From Carya illinoinensis (taxonomy: Eukaryota > Streptophyta > Magnoliopsida > Fagales > Juglandaceae), in contig NC_056756.1 of assembly GCF_018687715.1 (NCBI RefSeq), forward strand, positions 33,083,980 through 33,147,979: 64,000 nt of DNA. The letters are read 5' to 3'. The notes under the pieces are model-generated. The model was not told the DNA's origin. It saw nothing but the letters and a program-made list of their open reading frames with translations, and did not search any database. The stretch's first letter is position 1; each line of letters opens with the position of its first letter. The position numbers and the translations under genes are program-made. Of the stretch, positions 23,220 to 35,645 are shown piece after piece.

Positions 23220-26200
23220 TGTAACAGCCCGCTAAAAATTCAATTGTGAAATTTCTATTAACTTTATGAATCTCGTGAAAACTCCATAAGTTTTCACGAA
23301 TCCATTAATCGTATAGGTTTTTGTCTAATTACATAGTTAGTGTTATTATTTACTATGGTATCAGAAGTGTGTTTTTGATTATTGGAGATAGTTAGAAGTG
23401 TCAAAATGTATTATGGTTTGTGCCATTAGACTCGGAGGGTTATTTAAAGTCTTATGGCGCAATAACATTTTTTCATATTTTCGGACAAAACGTCTGTTCA
23501 AAACTGTAGATATTATTGGATAAAAAGAAATATCTTGAGGTAATTTTCGTGAATATTATTGGGTAAAAATATTTTGAGTTGATTTTTATAGATATTATTA
23601 GATAAAAATATCTTAAGTTGATTTTTTGTAGATATTATTGGATAGAATATTATGAGATAATCTTTTATAGATATTTTGGGTAGGAGAAAACTACACTCAA
23701 CTTTCAACTCCAGCCTCATCTCTTCCATATCTCATCCATAAGTATCTCCAACCACCTCTCCCCACGAAATTATCTTCATTTACACTTTTCATTGAAAGAA
23801 TATCAAACACTCTCTCTCGGATAGCTTTTAGGAGGTCTTTTGCACACCCATTTCGAAGCTCTTGTAAGTATTTTATCATAAAGTCTCCTTCATATAAGTT
23901 GTTCCTTTTTAAGTCTAGTTTATAGGGATATATTATTTGCCCCATTTTAAGATTATTTGGTCAGTCAAATATTATATAAACTATAGAAAGGTCATTCTGG
24001 GAGATAAACTGGAGAATATGTTATAGTTTGGAGTTTTTGACCAAGCTAATGGATAGATATTGGTCCGAAATTTTTATGGAGTATTTTTAACATGTGTATA
24101 TGATTATTGGTTGAGGATTTTTGCATGATTAAAGGTTTTGATGAAAGATTTTCTTAGATTTAGAAACTGGAAGAGGAAAAACAGTTTCTGTTTTGAGAAA
24201 GTTTAACTCTTTGGTGGTCTAAACCTATTCCAATGACTTTGATAATTTTATTGGAGGATCCTAAGCATCTTATATACATGTTATATTATTATTTTGAAGA
24301 TATTTGATGTTAGTTTCAAAGATATGAAATTTTATGCAAAAAGATATTCAGATAAGCCAAAGTGTGGATATTCTTGGCTAAATTTATGTTTTGGTTAATT
24401 TCTAACCATGTGATCTTGAATTAGAAGCTTATATATATTTTAGGACATCTTTTTAAACCATGTGATGGTTTGGTTTGAAAATCATATATTTATAAGTCAG
24501 AGATCAAGAGATTTATCAAAACTAGTTGAGGAAAAAGTTTCTGTTTTTGGACTAAGTGTAAAACCAAAAACTCCAAATGTTATTTTGTGATTTTGGTGAC
24601 TTTAGTTTGATGATTTAAAGCATGGTTGATGTTAGGATGATATTATGAATATGTTAGAAGTAAGATTTGATTTTTGAAATTCTTGGAGATGTTTTGATTT
24701 AAGGTCAAAACTTGTGATTCAAGTGCTTGGATCTTTTTATAGAAAAGTTTGGTGTTAATTATTAGATTTTTTTAAATGGATGTTTTAAGTATGGTTTTGA
24801 ACTTAGAATTGGAAGATGTTTGTTGCAAAATTTTAGTTTAAGCATGAGTTTTGAAGTTGGAAGGAATTGCAACAAAAATCAAGGGAAATGGCCTATGGAT
24901 GTTTCGGCCATAGTGTGTTCTTCATAGTTGTATTTTGTTTTAAATTTTTCTGAGTTGATATTTAAGTTTAGGACAAAATTTACATGAGGAATGTAAATTT
25001 TGAAAATTTTGGAGTTAGTATGCAAAATCCTTAAGTTATGGGTAAAACGGTCATTTTCCCACATGTAGAGAGTAAAATGAAAATTTTACTTTTTAAGTTA
25101 GTATTTTCCATATTTCAAATTATTAGTGATTTAGTTCTAACTTTTAGAATCACTAATTACAGTTCCTCGTGGTCGCATTTGAAGTTTTATAAGAAACGCG
25201 GAGATCGAGGTAAGTTAGCTTTTAACTTACTAGCAGTCTACTGTGTATGTGTGCTAAGTAAATGAACTACAGTATATGTATGTGTGTTATCATATATGTC
25301 ATGCCATGCCAAATTATCACGTAATTGTCTATTATACAGAATGTATTCTGTCATCAATTTTTATCTGTTACATAATATATTTTGTTATGTATTACTGTAC
25401 ATTACAAGTACGTCATGCTAAGTATGCCATCTATTACATGTATGTCAAGTCATGTAATATTCACTGTTGCAAGTATGTCATGTTAAATATGTTGTCTATT
25501 ATATGTTATGCCATGTTACGAAATGTTTCTATCTCAAGTTGGTCATGTATTTCAAGTTATGTTCAAGTCAAGTTATGTTACGTCAGGGCTTCAGTCCTTT
25601 CGTATTCCAGTCACGTTTCATCTTGATTACTTATGTATGGGGTCACAGCAATTGTGACGCATACACTATGTGAGACACAACAATTGTGACACGTAGAATA
25701 CATGGGGCCACAACAACTGTGGAGTATGTATTTAAGCAGTTAAAGAATAAGTTTCCGTATAATACATGGGGCCACAACAACTGTGGAGTATGTATTTACA
25801 CGTAGAATACATGGGGCCACAACAACTGTGGAGTATGTATTTTTCATGTTAAGTCAAGTTTGTGTAAAATACATGGGGCCACAACAACTTGGGAGTATGT
25901 ATTTACACGTAAAATACATGGGGCCACAACAACTGTGGAGTATGTATTTTTCATGTTAAGTCAAGTTTCAGAACAAGTTCATGATAAGTCAAGTTTCAGA
26001 TCAAGTTCATGTTAAGTCAAGTTCAGTTAATGTTTCAATTTAAGTTATGTTAATTATGCTATGTTGTACACCAAGTTATGCTTTAATTACTTATGAATTT
26101 TATTATGCATTTATGCTTTTACTGTCATGCATGCATCATTAGCTTGTGTGGAAGTTTTTTGTTAACTTACTGAGATTTGTAATCAAATCTCACTTTGGTA

Positions 26201-26636
26201 GTCCCAACTACCATTCCCCCCGAATGGTAGATCTTGTTACAGGACCTGAAGGAGAATCAGGAGCTGATCAACTAGACACAGTTGACTAAGCGACGGTGTG
26301 ACGTCAATGTTAATATAGTAGTTAACGTAAATTACTACTTGTACAATAGAGTTGCATCTTTAGTACTTTTTGGATCATAACCATTTTGGACTAGTGTTGT
26401 GATCTATTCAATGGGTCTTTATGTATGAAGTATGTTTTAAGCATTTGGGATATTTTCAATTTGGTGCATAGTATTGCTAAAGAAAAAAATTATCCGCTGC
26501 GAATATTGCATAATGTTAGATGCATGTTAGGAACATTGCATCTTATATGTCATGAACGGGGGCAGGTAACCTTGTGTTGTATGTCTCGACGTTTCAAATG
26601 TCCGTCCGATCCCAAATGGAATTTGGGGGCATCACA
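23220..26636. mobile_element. 3.4 kb solo LTR inserted in the LINE, target duplication cttag
   Basis: Starts TGTAACAGCCCGC and ends GGGGGCATCACA. Both flanks read cttag (23215-23219 and 26637-26641), the 5-bp duplication of an LTR-element insertion. The interval contains no primer site, polymerase or integrase wording, so I read it as one very long LTR left by recombination. TGTAACA starts and LTRs of this size are known in the Del/Tekay chromoviruses; that assignment is an inference. It contains short degenerate repeats near 23500-23690 and a tandem repeat at 25697-25955. The LINE ORF1 resumes on its right. Confidence 0.87.
25697..25955. repeat. Tandem repeat inside the solo LTR (five copies, alternating spacing)
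   Basis: Five near-identical copies of a 38-base core beginning aatacatggggccacaaca start at 25697, 25761, 25806, 25868 and 25913. Spacings alternate 64, 45, 62 and 45, so the real unit is a dimer of about 107-109 bases. Older, more diverged copies with a tggggtcacagcaattgtgacg core lie at 25637-25695. Confidence 0.9.
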
Positions 26637-26659
26637 CTTAGCCTTTTTAGTTAACATAT

Positions 26660-28010
26660 TTTTCAAGTCCATCTATTGACAATTAACTCCATTCCTCTTC
26701 TTAGAGTCCGTCTTCCCAGTCTAATTAATAATATATTGAGAGCCGGATTGATCATTAAAGAATTTATCCCTAGCTCTTCTCTTCCAACTAGCATGTGTTT
26801 TAGTTCAAGCTAGCACTTGGATTTGGTCAGAAATAAATTGATTTAGAGAGCTTACTTGATTAGTCAAAGTGTCAATTGATTGCTGGATTGAAGCTAATTT
26901 CTTTGAATCCTTAGTGCTTGTATCCTCCACACCTTCCATGAATTCCTCCTATTTTATGATATTGGCAGTCAATAAGGGAGGACCTTCCTTTTCAGTGTCA
27001 TTTCCATCTTGGGGAGGTTGAGTACTAAAAGTTATAGGTGATACCAAATATTTTTCCTGCTCACTCCTCTGATTTAAAATATTCTCCAATATCTCTTAAT
27101 TATTTGATTGAGCAATCTTCTTCTACTTTTCAGGGATCTTCTCTAGGATCAACTCAGTTTGTGCCCGAGATCTATTGTTGCATTTTCCATTGCCCTACTT
27201 GAGATTCTTGCCGGAAGTTCTATGTTCTTGATCATACTTTTGCTGTGTTGTCGACAGGAGATGCTCGTAACCATGGTCCATACTGGCTTTGTGCCTTATC
27301 AGACAAGCGCATACCTTGATTAATCTTTGGACAATGTTTCCTGATGTGTTTGATAACACCATAATGAAAACAAAAAATTGGAAGACATTTATACTTGAAA
27401 GGAATCCGTATTTGCTTTTTATAAATCTTCCTTGAAGTAAAGGCTTTGTGATATCAATCTCCACCCTAACTCTTAAAAATTTTCCCCATCCTTAAACTTC
27501 CAACAACAGATCCTAGTTGAAGTCCAATCTACTTGGTCATGCATGTCAAAGGTATATTGTGAAGTTGCACCCATAAATACTCTTTGGAAGAGGAATTATC
27601 TTTTACAAGAATATTACCTTCGAATTGTTGAAGGCATACAAGCAACCTGTTGAAGGATCATGGGCCCCCTGACATAATAATTTCTTTATCATGCTCATTT
27701 TGAAACTTCAACATATATATGTTTTCTAAGTGAATTGTATCCATCCATCAAGTCTCCACACTTTTGCCATGCTTGTGTGGAAAGCTTCCCTATTTAATAC
27801 TTTGTCAGCCAGTGCAAGAAGACCAAATTTCCTTTTTGATATTGACTCATTTAGTTCTTGTCTCTCTTGATCAGTGAGACTGAAACATTTCCATAGTTTT
27901 GCTAATTCTTAATCCATCATAAACTCTTTTGACTTACATCACCTTGCCAAGGCAAAGAAAACACCTCAACCTTCAAGAATGGAGAGGAAATTAAGGGAAT
28001 AAGCCTTTGT
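26660..28010 (-). pseudogene. LINE ORF1 (DUF4283 and CCHC-type RNA-binding protein)
   Basis: ORF1 proteins bind LINE RNA. Minus-strand pieces include EIIMSGGPWSFNR-type wording near 27640-27690, KEYLWVQLHNIPLTCMTK near 27540-27590, and the 27195-27464 frame, which opens EIDITKPLLQGRF and contains the region before the zinc knuckle. These follow the DUF4283 then zf-CCHC_4 order of plant L1 ORF1. Stops break it several times. A low-complexity C-terminal tail extends to about 26700. Confidence 0.8.
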
Positions 28011-28093
28011 CAAACTATTATGTACAACTTTTGGTTGGCCCTTTTTACATGCATAATGTGTTGCGTACCAGTATACCATCTACTGCAGAAGAG

Positions 28094-28497
28094 CACTAGT
28101 AGTGGGCTAGCTAAAGTTAAATTTTAGTCAAAGAATAACTAAAGTGTCCAATAAAGTGCAATACTGGACTCAATAAATGAACAATATTTTTAACTTCAGA
28201 TCATATAGGTGGATAAATTTGTTGAGCTGAAAGAGCTGGCCAAATATTATTTTTAGACTAAAAAATGATCTTCTTGAACGCCAATGCCAGGATTCGGTTG
28301 ATTTTATTTTACCACTTCTTTATTTGGTTGTTAGGTAAGATATCGATGCAATTTTTTTTTTTTTAGTGAGCTGTGATTTTTTTCTTGATTCGGTACAATT
28401 TTGTTTGCAATTTGTTTATTGGTGTAGTAAAAAGTGGTTAGTTAAAATTTATAAAAGTGAATTTTCTAGCTAAAGTTTATTGAGGCCACTACTAGTG
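28094..28497. mobile_element. MITE with CACTAGTAGTGG terminal inverted repeats
   Basis: The left end reads CACTAGTAGTGGGCT and the complement of the right end CACTAGTAGTGGCCT, so 14 of 15 positions are inverted-repeat matches. Length is 404 bp with no open gene. A second inverted block (ctagctaaagtt near 28108 and 28466) does not extend the stem evenly. The flanking duplication is not clear, so the superfamily is left open. Confidence 0.72.
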
Positions 28498-29614
28498 TTT
28501 TAACTTCAACATATTTATGTCCTTATGTGGATTTGGAGATTCTCAACAGAGTATCTTTGACTCTCTTTCACCTTTTTTGTTAGGTCTCTCGTGGTAAATT
28601 TTGAACTCTTGAGTCTTGACACTTGTAGTCCACATTTAATTTGTATGTAAAGGAGGCTGGAAGTGGCACTCAATAAAATATAAAAGAAGAATATATATAT
28701 ATATATATATAAAGAAAAAATACAAACAAAAGATAACAAAGCAGCACAAAAACGATATGCCAACTACTATAATAGTTGAAACTTAACACCAAAAAAAAAA
28801 CTAGTCCTAAAATAAGATAATGGATTGAATGTATGAGAAATATTGAATACAATTTTGATTTCGATTGTTATTTGTAAAGTATAGCACCGCACTTTATACC
28901 TTCCATTTTGCAATTATGTATTAATACATAATTGAGAGAAGTATTGCTAGGTTATAGAAATAACTTAAAGTTACAAAACGACATAATTTGATATGATGAA
29001 AATATCAATCTTCACAATTGGGAGCACTACATTATCATTTTATGTCAATATGTGAATTTATTTTTATAAAATTCTTTTATAAACCAAACATTTTCCCGAC
29101 ACGAAAAATAATAGTTAAAAGTTTGCTTCTTGGCCAACATGCAAAGGGATAAAGGATAAGAAAAACAAAACAGACGTTTTTCTCTATCAACTGTATTGGG
29201 TTAATCTATGACCCCTAGTTGAATATTTTGATGCGATGTGCCAATAATTTTATTGTATATCCAGTTTTGAGGCTGTGTTTTCATCATAGATTATACTTTG
29301 GTCTATTGTTATAAGACATAAATTTGGAGTAATTGATTTTTTTTTTTGGACTTCTTCGCTTTATTACAATATTGAAGAGTTTTAAATGTAAATTGTTTCT
29401 CATGTGATTGTTCTATTAACTTGTAACTTATTAATGCATGATTTTATTTTTAGTCTTTCACCTAAAGGCAATTTTTTTTTTCCTTTAAATCTGTTTTTTA
29501 TTTCCTAGTATATATAGTGACTCTTGTAGTCAAGGGAATTTGTAGCTGTTCCATTTGGTAGAAATTTCATGCAAATAGCATGAGTTGTATTAAAGAGATT
29601 TGTAGGACAAATGC
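28498..29614. other. AT-rich intergenic DNA with an (AT)10 tract
   Basis: No gene recognised. The (AT)10 microsatellite lies at 28691-28710. Confidence 0.5.
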
Positions 29615-31750
29615 CACTACAATATATTTGACATTTTCTCACAATTTAGAACTTGTGATGACCACAAAACAGTCACTAAATCTAATTTGTGATCATCTAA
29701 CCATCACTAAAGTTGAGGCATATATGATTAACATCCAAATTGCACTATCTGTGATGGTAACACATGCACACATAACTCGTGTTTTATTAGGATGCAATGA
29801 ATCATCGTCATTTTAGAGTACAATATGCCCCACCATAACTTTTTTAAACATTTGAATAGTGTTGGAATATATTCAAACATGAATAGATGTACATGCGAAA
29901 GTAATATTTTAAAATTATACATATATTGTTTGGCTGAATTACATTCGAATATCATGAGTGACATTTGAAACAACATGCTCTATCGTGAATACATATTCAT
30001 GTTACATGTGCACGATATGCACCAAAGTGTGAATGCATGTGCATAGCATTTGAATGTATTATCTTGCTTTGAAATTTTAAATTTAAATATCTGAACATGT
30101 TGTCAGAGCAAAATAAGGAACATACTATTGGAAAGAAAATAGATATTTAGAATATGATAATATATAGAGGAACAAAATATATGACCAAAAATAACTGATA
30201 CTGTCCATTAAATTAAGGAGCAAAACATTTTAGGACATAAAAGAATATATACAAAACCAAAAATTAGTCACTGCAGCTCAATAGTTGTTGCTTGTAAAGT
30301 CATGAAATTTGTCTCCCAATGCATTGACCTTATTGTTTAAGATATCTAAACAAGTGTTGAATGAGGATATCTTGTCCTCTAATGATGCCTGGAGAGGCCC
30401 AATATGTGCATCAAACCATTCATCAAAGTGTGCAGTAGTCTTTGTCATCATTGCATCAACCCAAATAGGATGCACACACATCCCCTATAGCATCAACTAT
30501 TGCCTCACCATTAGTCTTGTTGTGGATATCAACACTATCTTCACTCTGGGTGAGTGGCACAAGATTTTATGTAGACCTGGCCTCACACCAAGCATGCAAG
30601 CTTCACCTTTTTGATATCATGTCAAGTGGGCTAATTTTTTCAATTAAGCTCCTTAACTTGGGGCACCACTCCCCCCTGTAGTAGAAACTGACTAATGATT
30701 ACTCCATACGCAAGGTTTTTAATAGAGATAACACTGGACTCATAATGGATCCTTGCAAATATTAATAAAAACAAGTCAACAGGATCTTTTTGTGTCAAGC
30801 AAAGAAGGAATTGTAAAGGAGCCCGACTGAAGGTAGCCTTATGTCTCACCAAGTTTAGATTTGTTGCAACTATGAGTTGCAACATCCTAAAAAATGGGAG
30901 CAATGTGTTTTAGTGAATGAGTGTTTTTATCTCAAATGGTGTACAAGATCTGCTTGTAAGAGCCCAAAAGTCCTCCTCATGATCATCATCCTAAGTTTGA
31001 GAAAACACCATCTATGCTCGTCGGCTCTTCCTCAATAGGGGAAGCACTAGTAGATGTCCAAACATCCACTGATTGCTCGACTTATTCCATAGAAGATGAG
31101 GTCTTGGATACTTGAGGGATTTACAATAACTAGACAAAGTTGTTTGTCGACATCTCAAATTAAACACCTCGTACAAATATGGTATGAGTATCTATGCATA
31201 GTGGCATGTCTTGCATATGAATGTAGAACTCTTGAACCATATCCAGATAAATCTTCCTCTTGCATGCGCATATACTGGTCCACCTTCTGTCATCAAAGAC
31301 AGACCTCAGAGTTCTACCTCATCAATCTTAGTCTCGCACTCTATTGTAACAGTTAAAACCCAAAGCCTTTTAGGTTATGGAATTCCTTCTCTATCATGTT
31401 TTCATGTTACTAACTGAAACATTCTTAATATCCTACTAGAAAAAGAAAAATAAATGCATCAATGTGTCAATATATGATTTTATGAAATATATGCAATGTA
31501 ATTGTTTAATATCTGTGCCATTTGAATAGTTCTTCAAACTAGGATAGATAATGATCACACAATTTAAATTAATGTGTGAACCAGTACTTAACATTCAAAT
31601 AATAAATATGACATTTGAACTACAAAAGTGAGGTGTGAGCAACAACATAAACTATGGTGTAAACTAAACACTTACAGTCAAATAGAATATATGGCGTTCA
31701 AACTACAAAAGATACATGCGAACAACAACTTGAACGTTCGAACCATATTT
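29615..31750. mobile_element. Possible CACTA-like DNA transposon remnant
   Basis: The left end reads CACTACAATATATTTGAC and is followed by repeated gtgatgacc, agtcacta and gtgatcatc motifs. Related catttgaa / ttcaaa motifs recur near both ends (29850-30070 and 31520-31750). These are the terminal and sub-terminal features of plant CACTA elements. I could not find the matching right end, which may have been lost against the tandem array that begins near 31750. Confidence 0.35.
30278..30903 (-). pseudogene. Remnant of a plant transposon-associated protein
   Basis: The frame 30640-30903 reads VATNLNLVRHKATFSRAPLQ, then PVDLFLLIFARI and LAYGVIISQFLLQGGVVPQV. Its spacing resembles the putative plant transposon protein domain often found in or near Athila and DNA transposons. 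A second frame (30278-30481) has a coiled-coil-like stretch, DEWFDAHIGPLQASLEDKI. Stops separate the two. The family call is from memory of sequence style and is uncertain. Confidence 0.4.
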
Positions 31751-32699
31751 TAGGATATTGGGCCATTAGCTCATCGGGAAGGGTATTTGGCTATTAGCTC
31801 ATTAGAAATGGGGGAAATAATGGGCACTGGATAACTTAAAATTTCAAAATCACCACTTTTTTCTCACTTTTTGAAATCTTTTTAAAAATATTTAAAAATC
31901 TTTTTGGAATGCTTTTGAAAGACCATGTTTTTCTCCATTTGGTTTGAATTTTGGAAGTTAGACATATCTATTGTTCCTGTCTATTTTCTACAAGCATGTA
32001 CTTCACCATTGGAGTGTCCTCCACAACCTCAGCCAAACCGCCTATTTCCAGCTACAAAGTACCTGCCATCATGTGGACCTCTTGAGTGCTATCACTGGCG
32101 TGCAGAGGGCTGCATATTGTCATTATGCCACCCATCTGCAACTCTTTCTATGCCTATTTCTATTTTCTTGTTGGATCTCTTTCTTTTTAAGATCATTTCA
32201 CTTTTTTCTCAATACTCTATTCCTTTTGTTTTCCTTGTTTTTTTCTCAATACTCAAACTTATTGCTATTTAAATATCAACTACTGCCATGCACCTCACTT
32301 ATGGGTTGGAGGCTAATTGAACTAGTTTCCTCTATACTATCAACATGCTCCACTAATTGTCGTCAAGTGGGGCCCACGTGGCACCTATGTGACAATGCAT
32401 GAAACCCACGCACACCTTTTTTGTTAGTATTTCTGATTTTTCTATATGGCTTTGTGTATGTTTATTTTTATTTTATCCTTGATGCATATGTCGTTTTTGA
32501 AAAAGTTACATGGGTGTATTAGGTAAATGTTTAGATTACATTTCAATTGAGACATTAGAATGAAATATTTTGGTAATGGTACATTTGGTGTATGGTTTCA
32601 GAATAATTATTCCTTTAAAGGAAAAATTCTAGAAAATAATTACTCTATTCAAAGGAAAAATTGCCAATTCTAAATTTATTCCTATCGAATAAACTAAAT

Positions 32700-32925
32700 C
32701 ATTTTGTTCCTGGAGTTTGTTCGTAGCCAATTTTTTTTCTGCTTGATTTTCTGTAATAGTTCTCAGTTTATAAAGTTTTACAAAACTACTATACTCTCCA
32801 TAAAAAGCATACGACAAGAAATTGGTTGGGGTTTGTCTCTAGCCAATTTTTTTTCCACTTGCTTTCCTATGACATTTATCCATTTTCAAATCTTCACAAA
32901 AGTATTATACTTTCTATAAGAAGTA
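32700..32925. repeat. Internal duplication within the first array unit
   Basis: The segment with gttcgtagccaatttttttt, a cctatgacagttctcact-like block and a caaaactactatactctccat-like end is repeated at 32825-32925 in a diverged form, so this unit has two copies of its 3' part. Confidence 0.7.
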
Positions 32926-32928
<3 letters not shown>

Positions 32929-32980
<52 letters not shown>

Positions 32981-32990
32981 TCGAGAGAGA
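32929..32990. repeat. (GT)n(GA)n microsatellite at an array-unit end
   Basis: About nine GT followed by GA repeats with a short interruption. Creates a spurious CVCEREREREREGE plus-strand frame. Confidence 0.9.
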
Positions 32991-33713
32991 GTTTGATTTT
33001 AGGGTATCATACCTCCATGTCTATTTGTTACATTTTGTTTTCCTTCTGAAATCCCTCTTTTCTAAGCCATTTTATATATCTTTCAATTACTTTCTCCATT
33101 TGTTTTTTTATGGTTTTATTTTTTCCAAGAAGAAAGAATCTCAAAGTTATTGCTTTCTAACTACTTGATACTGCCACGGACAACACTAATGTGTTGGAGG
33201 CTAGTTGAGCTACTTTCCTGTATAGTGTCGGCCTGCTTCACCAATTGTCGTTGAGTTGGGCCTTCGTTCCACCTATGTGGCATCACATGCAATCCATGCA
33301 CACCTATTTTGTAAGTATTCTTAGGGTTTTCTACATAGAGTTGTATAAATTTATTTTTATTTCATCTTTGATGCAAATGCTGTCTCTTAAAAAATTAAGT
33401 GGTTGTTTTAGGAAATGTTTTGGATTATGTTTCAGTGGCCATTTTGGTTAAGACATTGTAACGAAATATTTTGATACCTATATGTTTGGTGTACTGTTCC
33501 AGAATAGTTAATCCTTTAAAGTAGAAATTTTAGGCAATAATTGCTCATTTAAAGGCAAAATTGCCAATTATAAACTTGTACCTATTGAGGAAAAATAATT
33601 ATTCATTCTATTCGTGGCGATTGTCTCCAGTCAATTTTTTTTTCTAGTTGCTTTTCTATGACAATTTTCACATCTTAAAGCCTCACAAAAGTGCTATACT
33701 ACTTATATAAAGC

Positions 33714-33716
<3 letters not shown>

Positions 33717-33773
<57 letters not shown>
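33717..33773. repeat. (TA)n(GA)n microsatellite at an array-unit end
   Basis: A TA run followed by about 20 GA units directly before gaccattagctcatc, the next unit's start. Confidence 0.92.
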
Positions 33774-33776
<3 letters not shown>

Positions 33777-34047
33777 ATTAGCTCATCAAGTAGGGAAAAA
33801 GAATATGTCGCGGACAAAACAGAATTTCAAGATGCCTCATTATCCCATGATGTGATATTAGAAGATTTGAGACTATTTATAAATTTTCACTTGTGAACCT
33901 TTCATTTATGCCACATCATAAGATGATGAGAGGATGACGAGAAAATGGATGATAAATAAAATTTCTATTTCAAAATTACCAACTTGTCCTCACTTTTCGA
34001 AATCTTTCTAGGTTTTCATGTTTATTGCTTTTCTTTTTTGTAAAGAA

Positions 34048-34212
34048 AAATTCTACTTATCATCCCCTATACCCCACATCAACATCTTATTTGCATTTTT
34101 ACCTTTCTATTGAAACACAGACATTGATGTGTAAATAAGTATGCTTAAATAAAATGACAAAAATGACAAATCACATACTAGTATGTTGTATGGGGATGAT
34201 AAATAGCATTTC
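34048..34212. mobile_element. MITE inside an array unit, copy 1
   Basis: Imperfect terminal inverted repeats: the left end ttctacttatcatcccctat corresponds to the complement of the right end, tgctatttatcatccccata. The element is about 165 bp and has no coding sequence. Units elsewhere in the array run through this point without it (for example around 36800), so it is an insertion. Confidence 0.75.
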
Positions 34213-35129
34213 TTTTTCTTAAATGTAAAATATGGATGTCAGGGGGTAGAACCATGTCAAGTAGTCAAAAGCAACGGTATACTCTAAGTGGATTATTTAT
34301 CTTATTTAATAGGTCTTTCTACGCATTGTAAGTAGGATTTTTTAGGCATTATTAATTGTTATGTCCTCAACAACCTTCAAGTATCGTCATAAGCATAAGG
34401 CAACACGTCTTCATCACGCCACCCATCAACAACTCTTTCTATGCCTATTTTTTCTACGTTTTGTATTCCTGCAGGATTCCTTTTTTCTAAGCTATTTTAG
34501 GACTTTTTTTCCATTGTTTTCCATGTGTTTTTATTTTTTCTAGTAAAGGAAAATCTCTAAGTTATGACTTTCTAACTACCTACTACTACCAGGCACCTCA
34601 CTAACGCACTGGAGGCCAACTAGGCTACTTTCCTCTATACCATTGACATGCTTCACCAGTTATCATTGAGTGGGACTTGTGTGCCATCTATGTGACATCA
34701 CATGGTATCCACGCACACCTATTTTATTAATATTTTTAAGCTTTTCTACATGGATTTGTTTAAATTTGCTTTTATTTTCGCCTTGATACAAATATTGTGC
34801 TTGAAAGAAATTAAGTGGGTGTATTAGGCAAAGTTTTGGATTATGTTTCAGTAGCAATTTCGGTTGAGAAATTAGAACAAAATATTTCTATACCGTTACA
34901 TTTGATATACCAATTCAGAACATTTAAGCCTTTAAAGGAGAAATTCTAGGCAATAATTACCTATTTAAAGGAAAAATTGTCAATTATAAACTGGTACCTA
35001 TTGAGGAAAAATAATTATTCATTCTGTTGTAACGTTTGTCTCCAGCCAATGTTTTTTGCCTGGTTGCTTTCCTATGACAATTTTCACTTCTTAAAGCCTC
35101 ACAAAAGTACTATACTATTTATATAAAGC

Positions 35130-35130
<1 letters not shown>

Positions 35131-35209
<79 letters not shown>
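35131..35209. repeat. (TA)n(GA)n microsatellite at an array-unit end
   Basis: The same arrangement as in the preceding unit, with a longer GA run, before gaccatcagctcatcgag. Confidence 0.92.
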
Positions 35210-35210
<1 letters not shown>

Positions 35211-35479
35211 ATCAGCTCATCGAGAAGAGGAAAAGAATACACAGTGGACAAAATAGAATTTCAAGATGTCTCATCATCCCATGATGTGATATTAGAATAT
35301 TGGAGACTATTTATTATTTTTCACTTTTGAACCTATCATTTAATACCATATCATAGAATGATGAGAGGATGATGAAAAAATAGATGATGAATAAATTTTC
35401 TATTTCAAAATTACCAACTAGTCCTCACTTTTCGAAATCCATCTAGGTTTTCATGTTTATTGTTTTCTTTTCTAAAGAA

Positions 35480-35645
35480 AAATTCTAGTTATCATCTCTT
35501 ACACCACACACCAATATCTTATTTGTCATTTTTACCTTTCTATTGAAACATAGATATTGATGTGTAAATATGTATGCTTAAATAAAACGACAAAAATGAC
35601 AAATCAGACATTGGTATGTTGTATGAGAATGATAACTAGCATTTC
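35480..35645. mobile_element. MITE inside an array unit, copy 2
   Basis: The same element at the same place in the next unit, with substitutions (ttctagttatcatctcttac at the left end). Shared position in adjacent units shows that one unit was duplicated after the MITE had inserted. Confidence 0.75.

Larger units (their letters stand above)
19262..28046 (-). mobile_element. L1-type LINE, decayed, split by a solo LTR
   Basis: Reading the minus strand from 28034 gives ORF1 (about 28000-26690), then after removal of the solo LTR at 23220-26641 the ORF2 endonuclease, reverse transcriptase and zinc-binding region, ending in an A-rich tail at 19275-19290. The flanks ttggtcccttttt (19262-19274) and ttggcccttttt (28035-28046) differ by one missing base and are the likely target-site duplication. 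Without the LTR the LINE is about 5.3 kb, full size for a plant L1. All domains contain stops or frameshifts. Confidence 0.85.

Noticed and set aside
25260..25640. Open frames with many tyrosine and cysteine codons
   Set aside because: They come from a degenerate tatgtca/atgtca repeat in the solo LTR.
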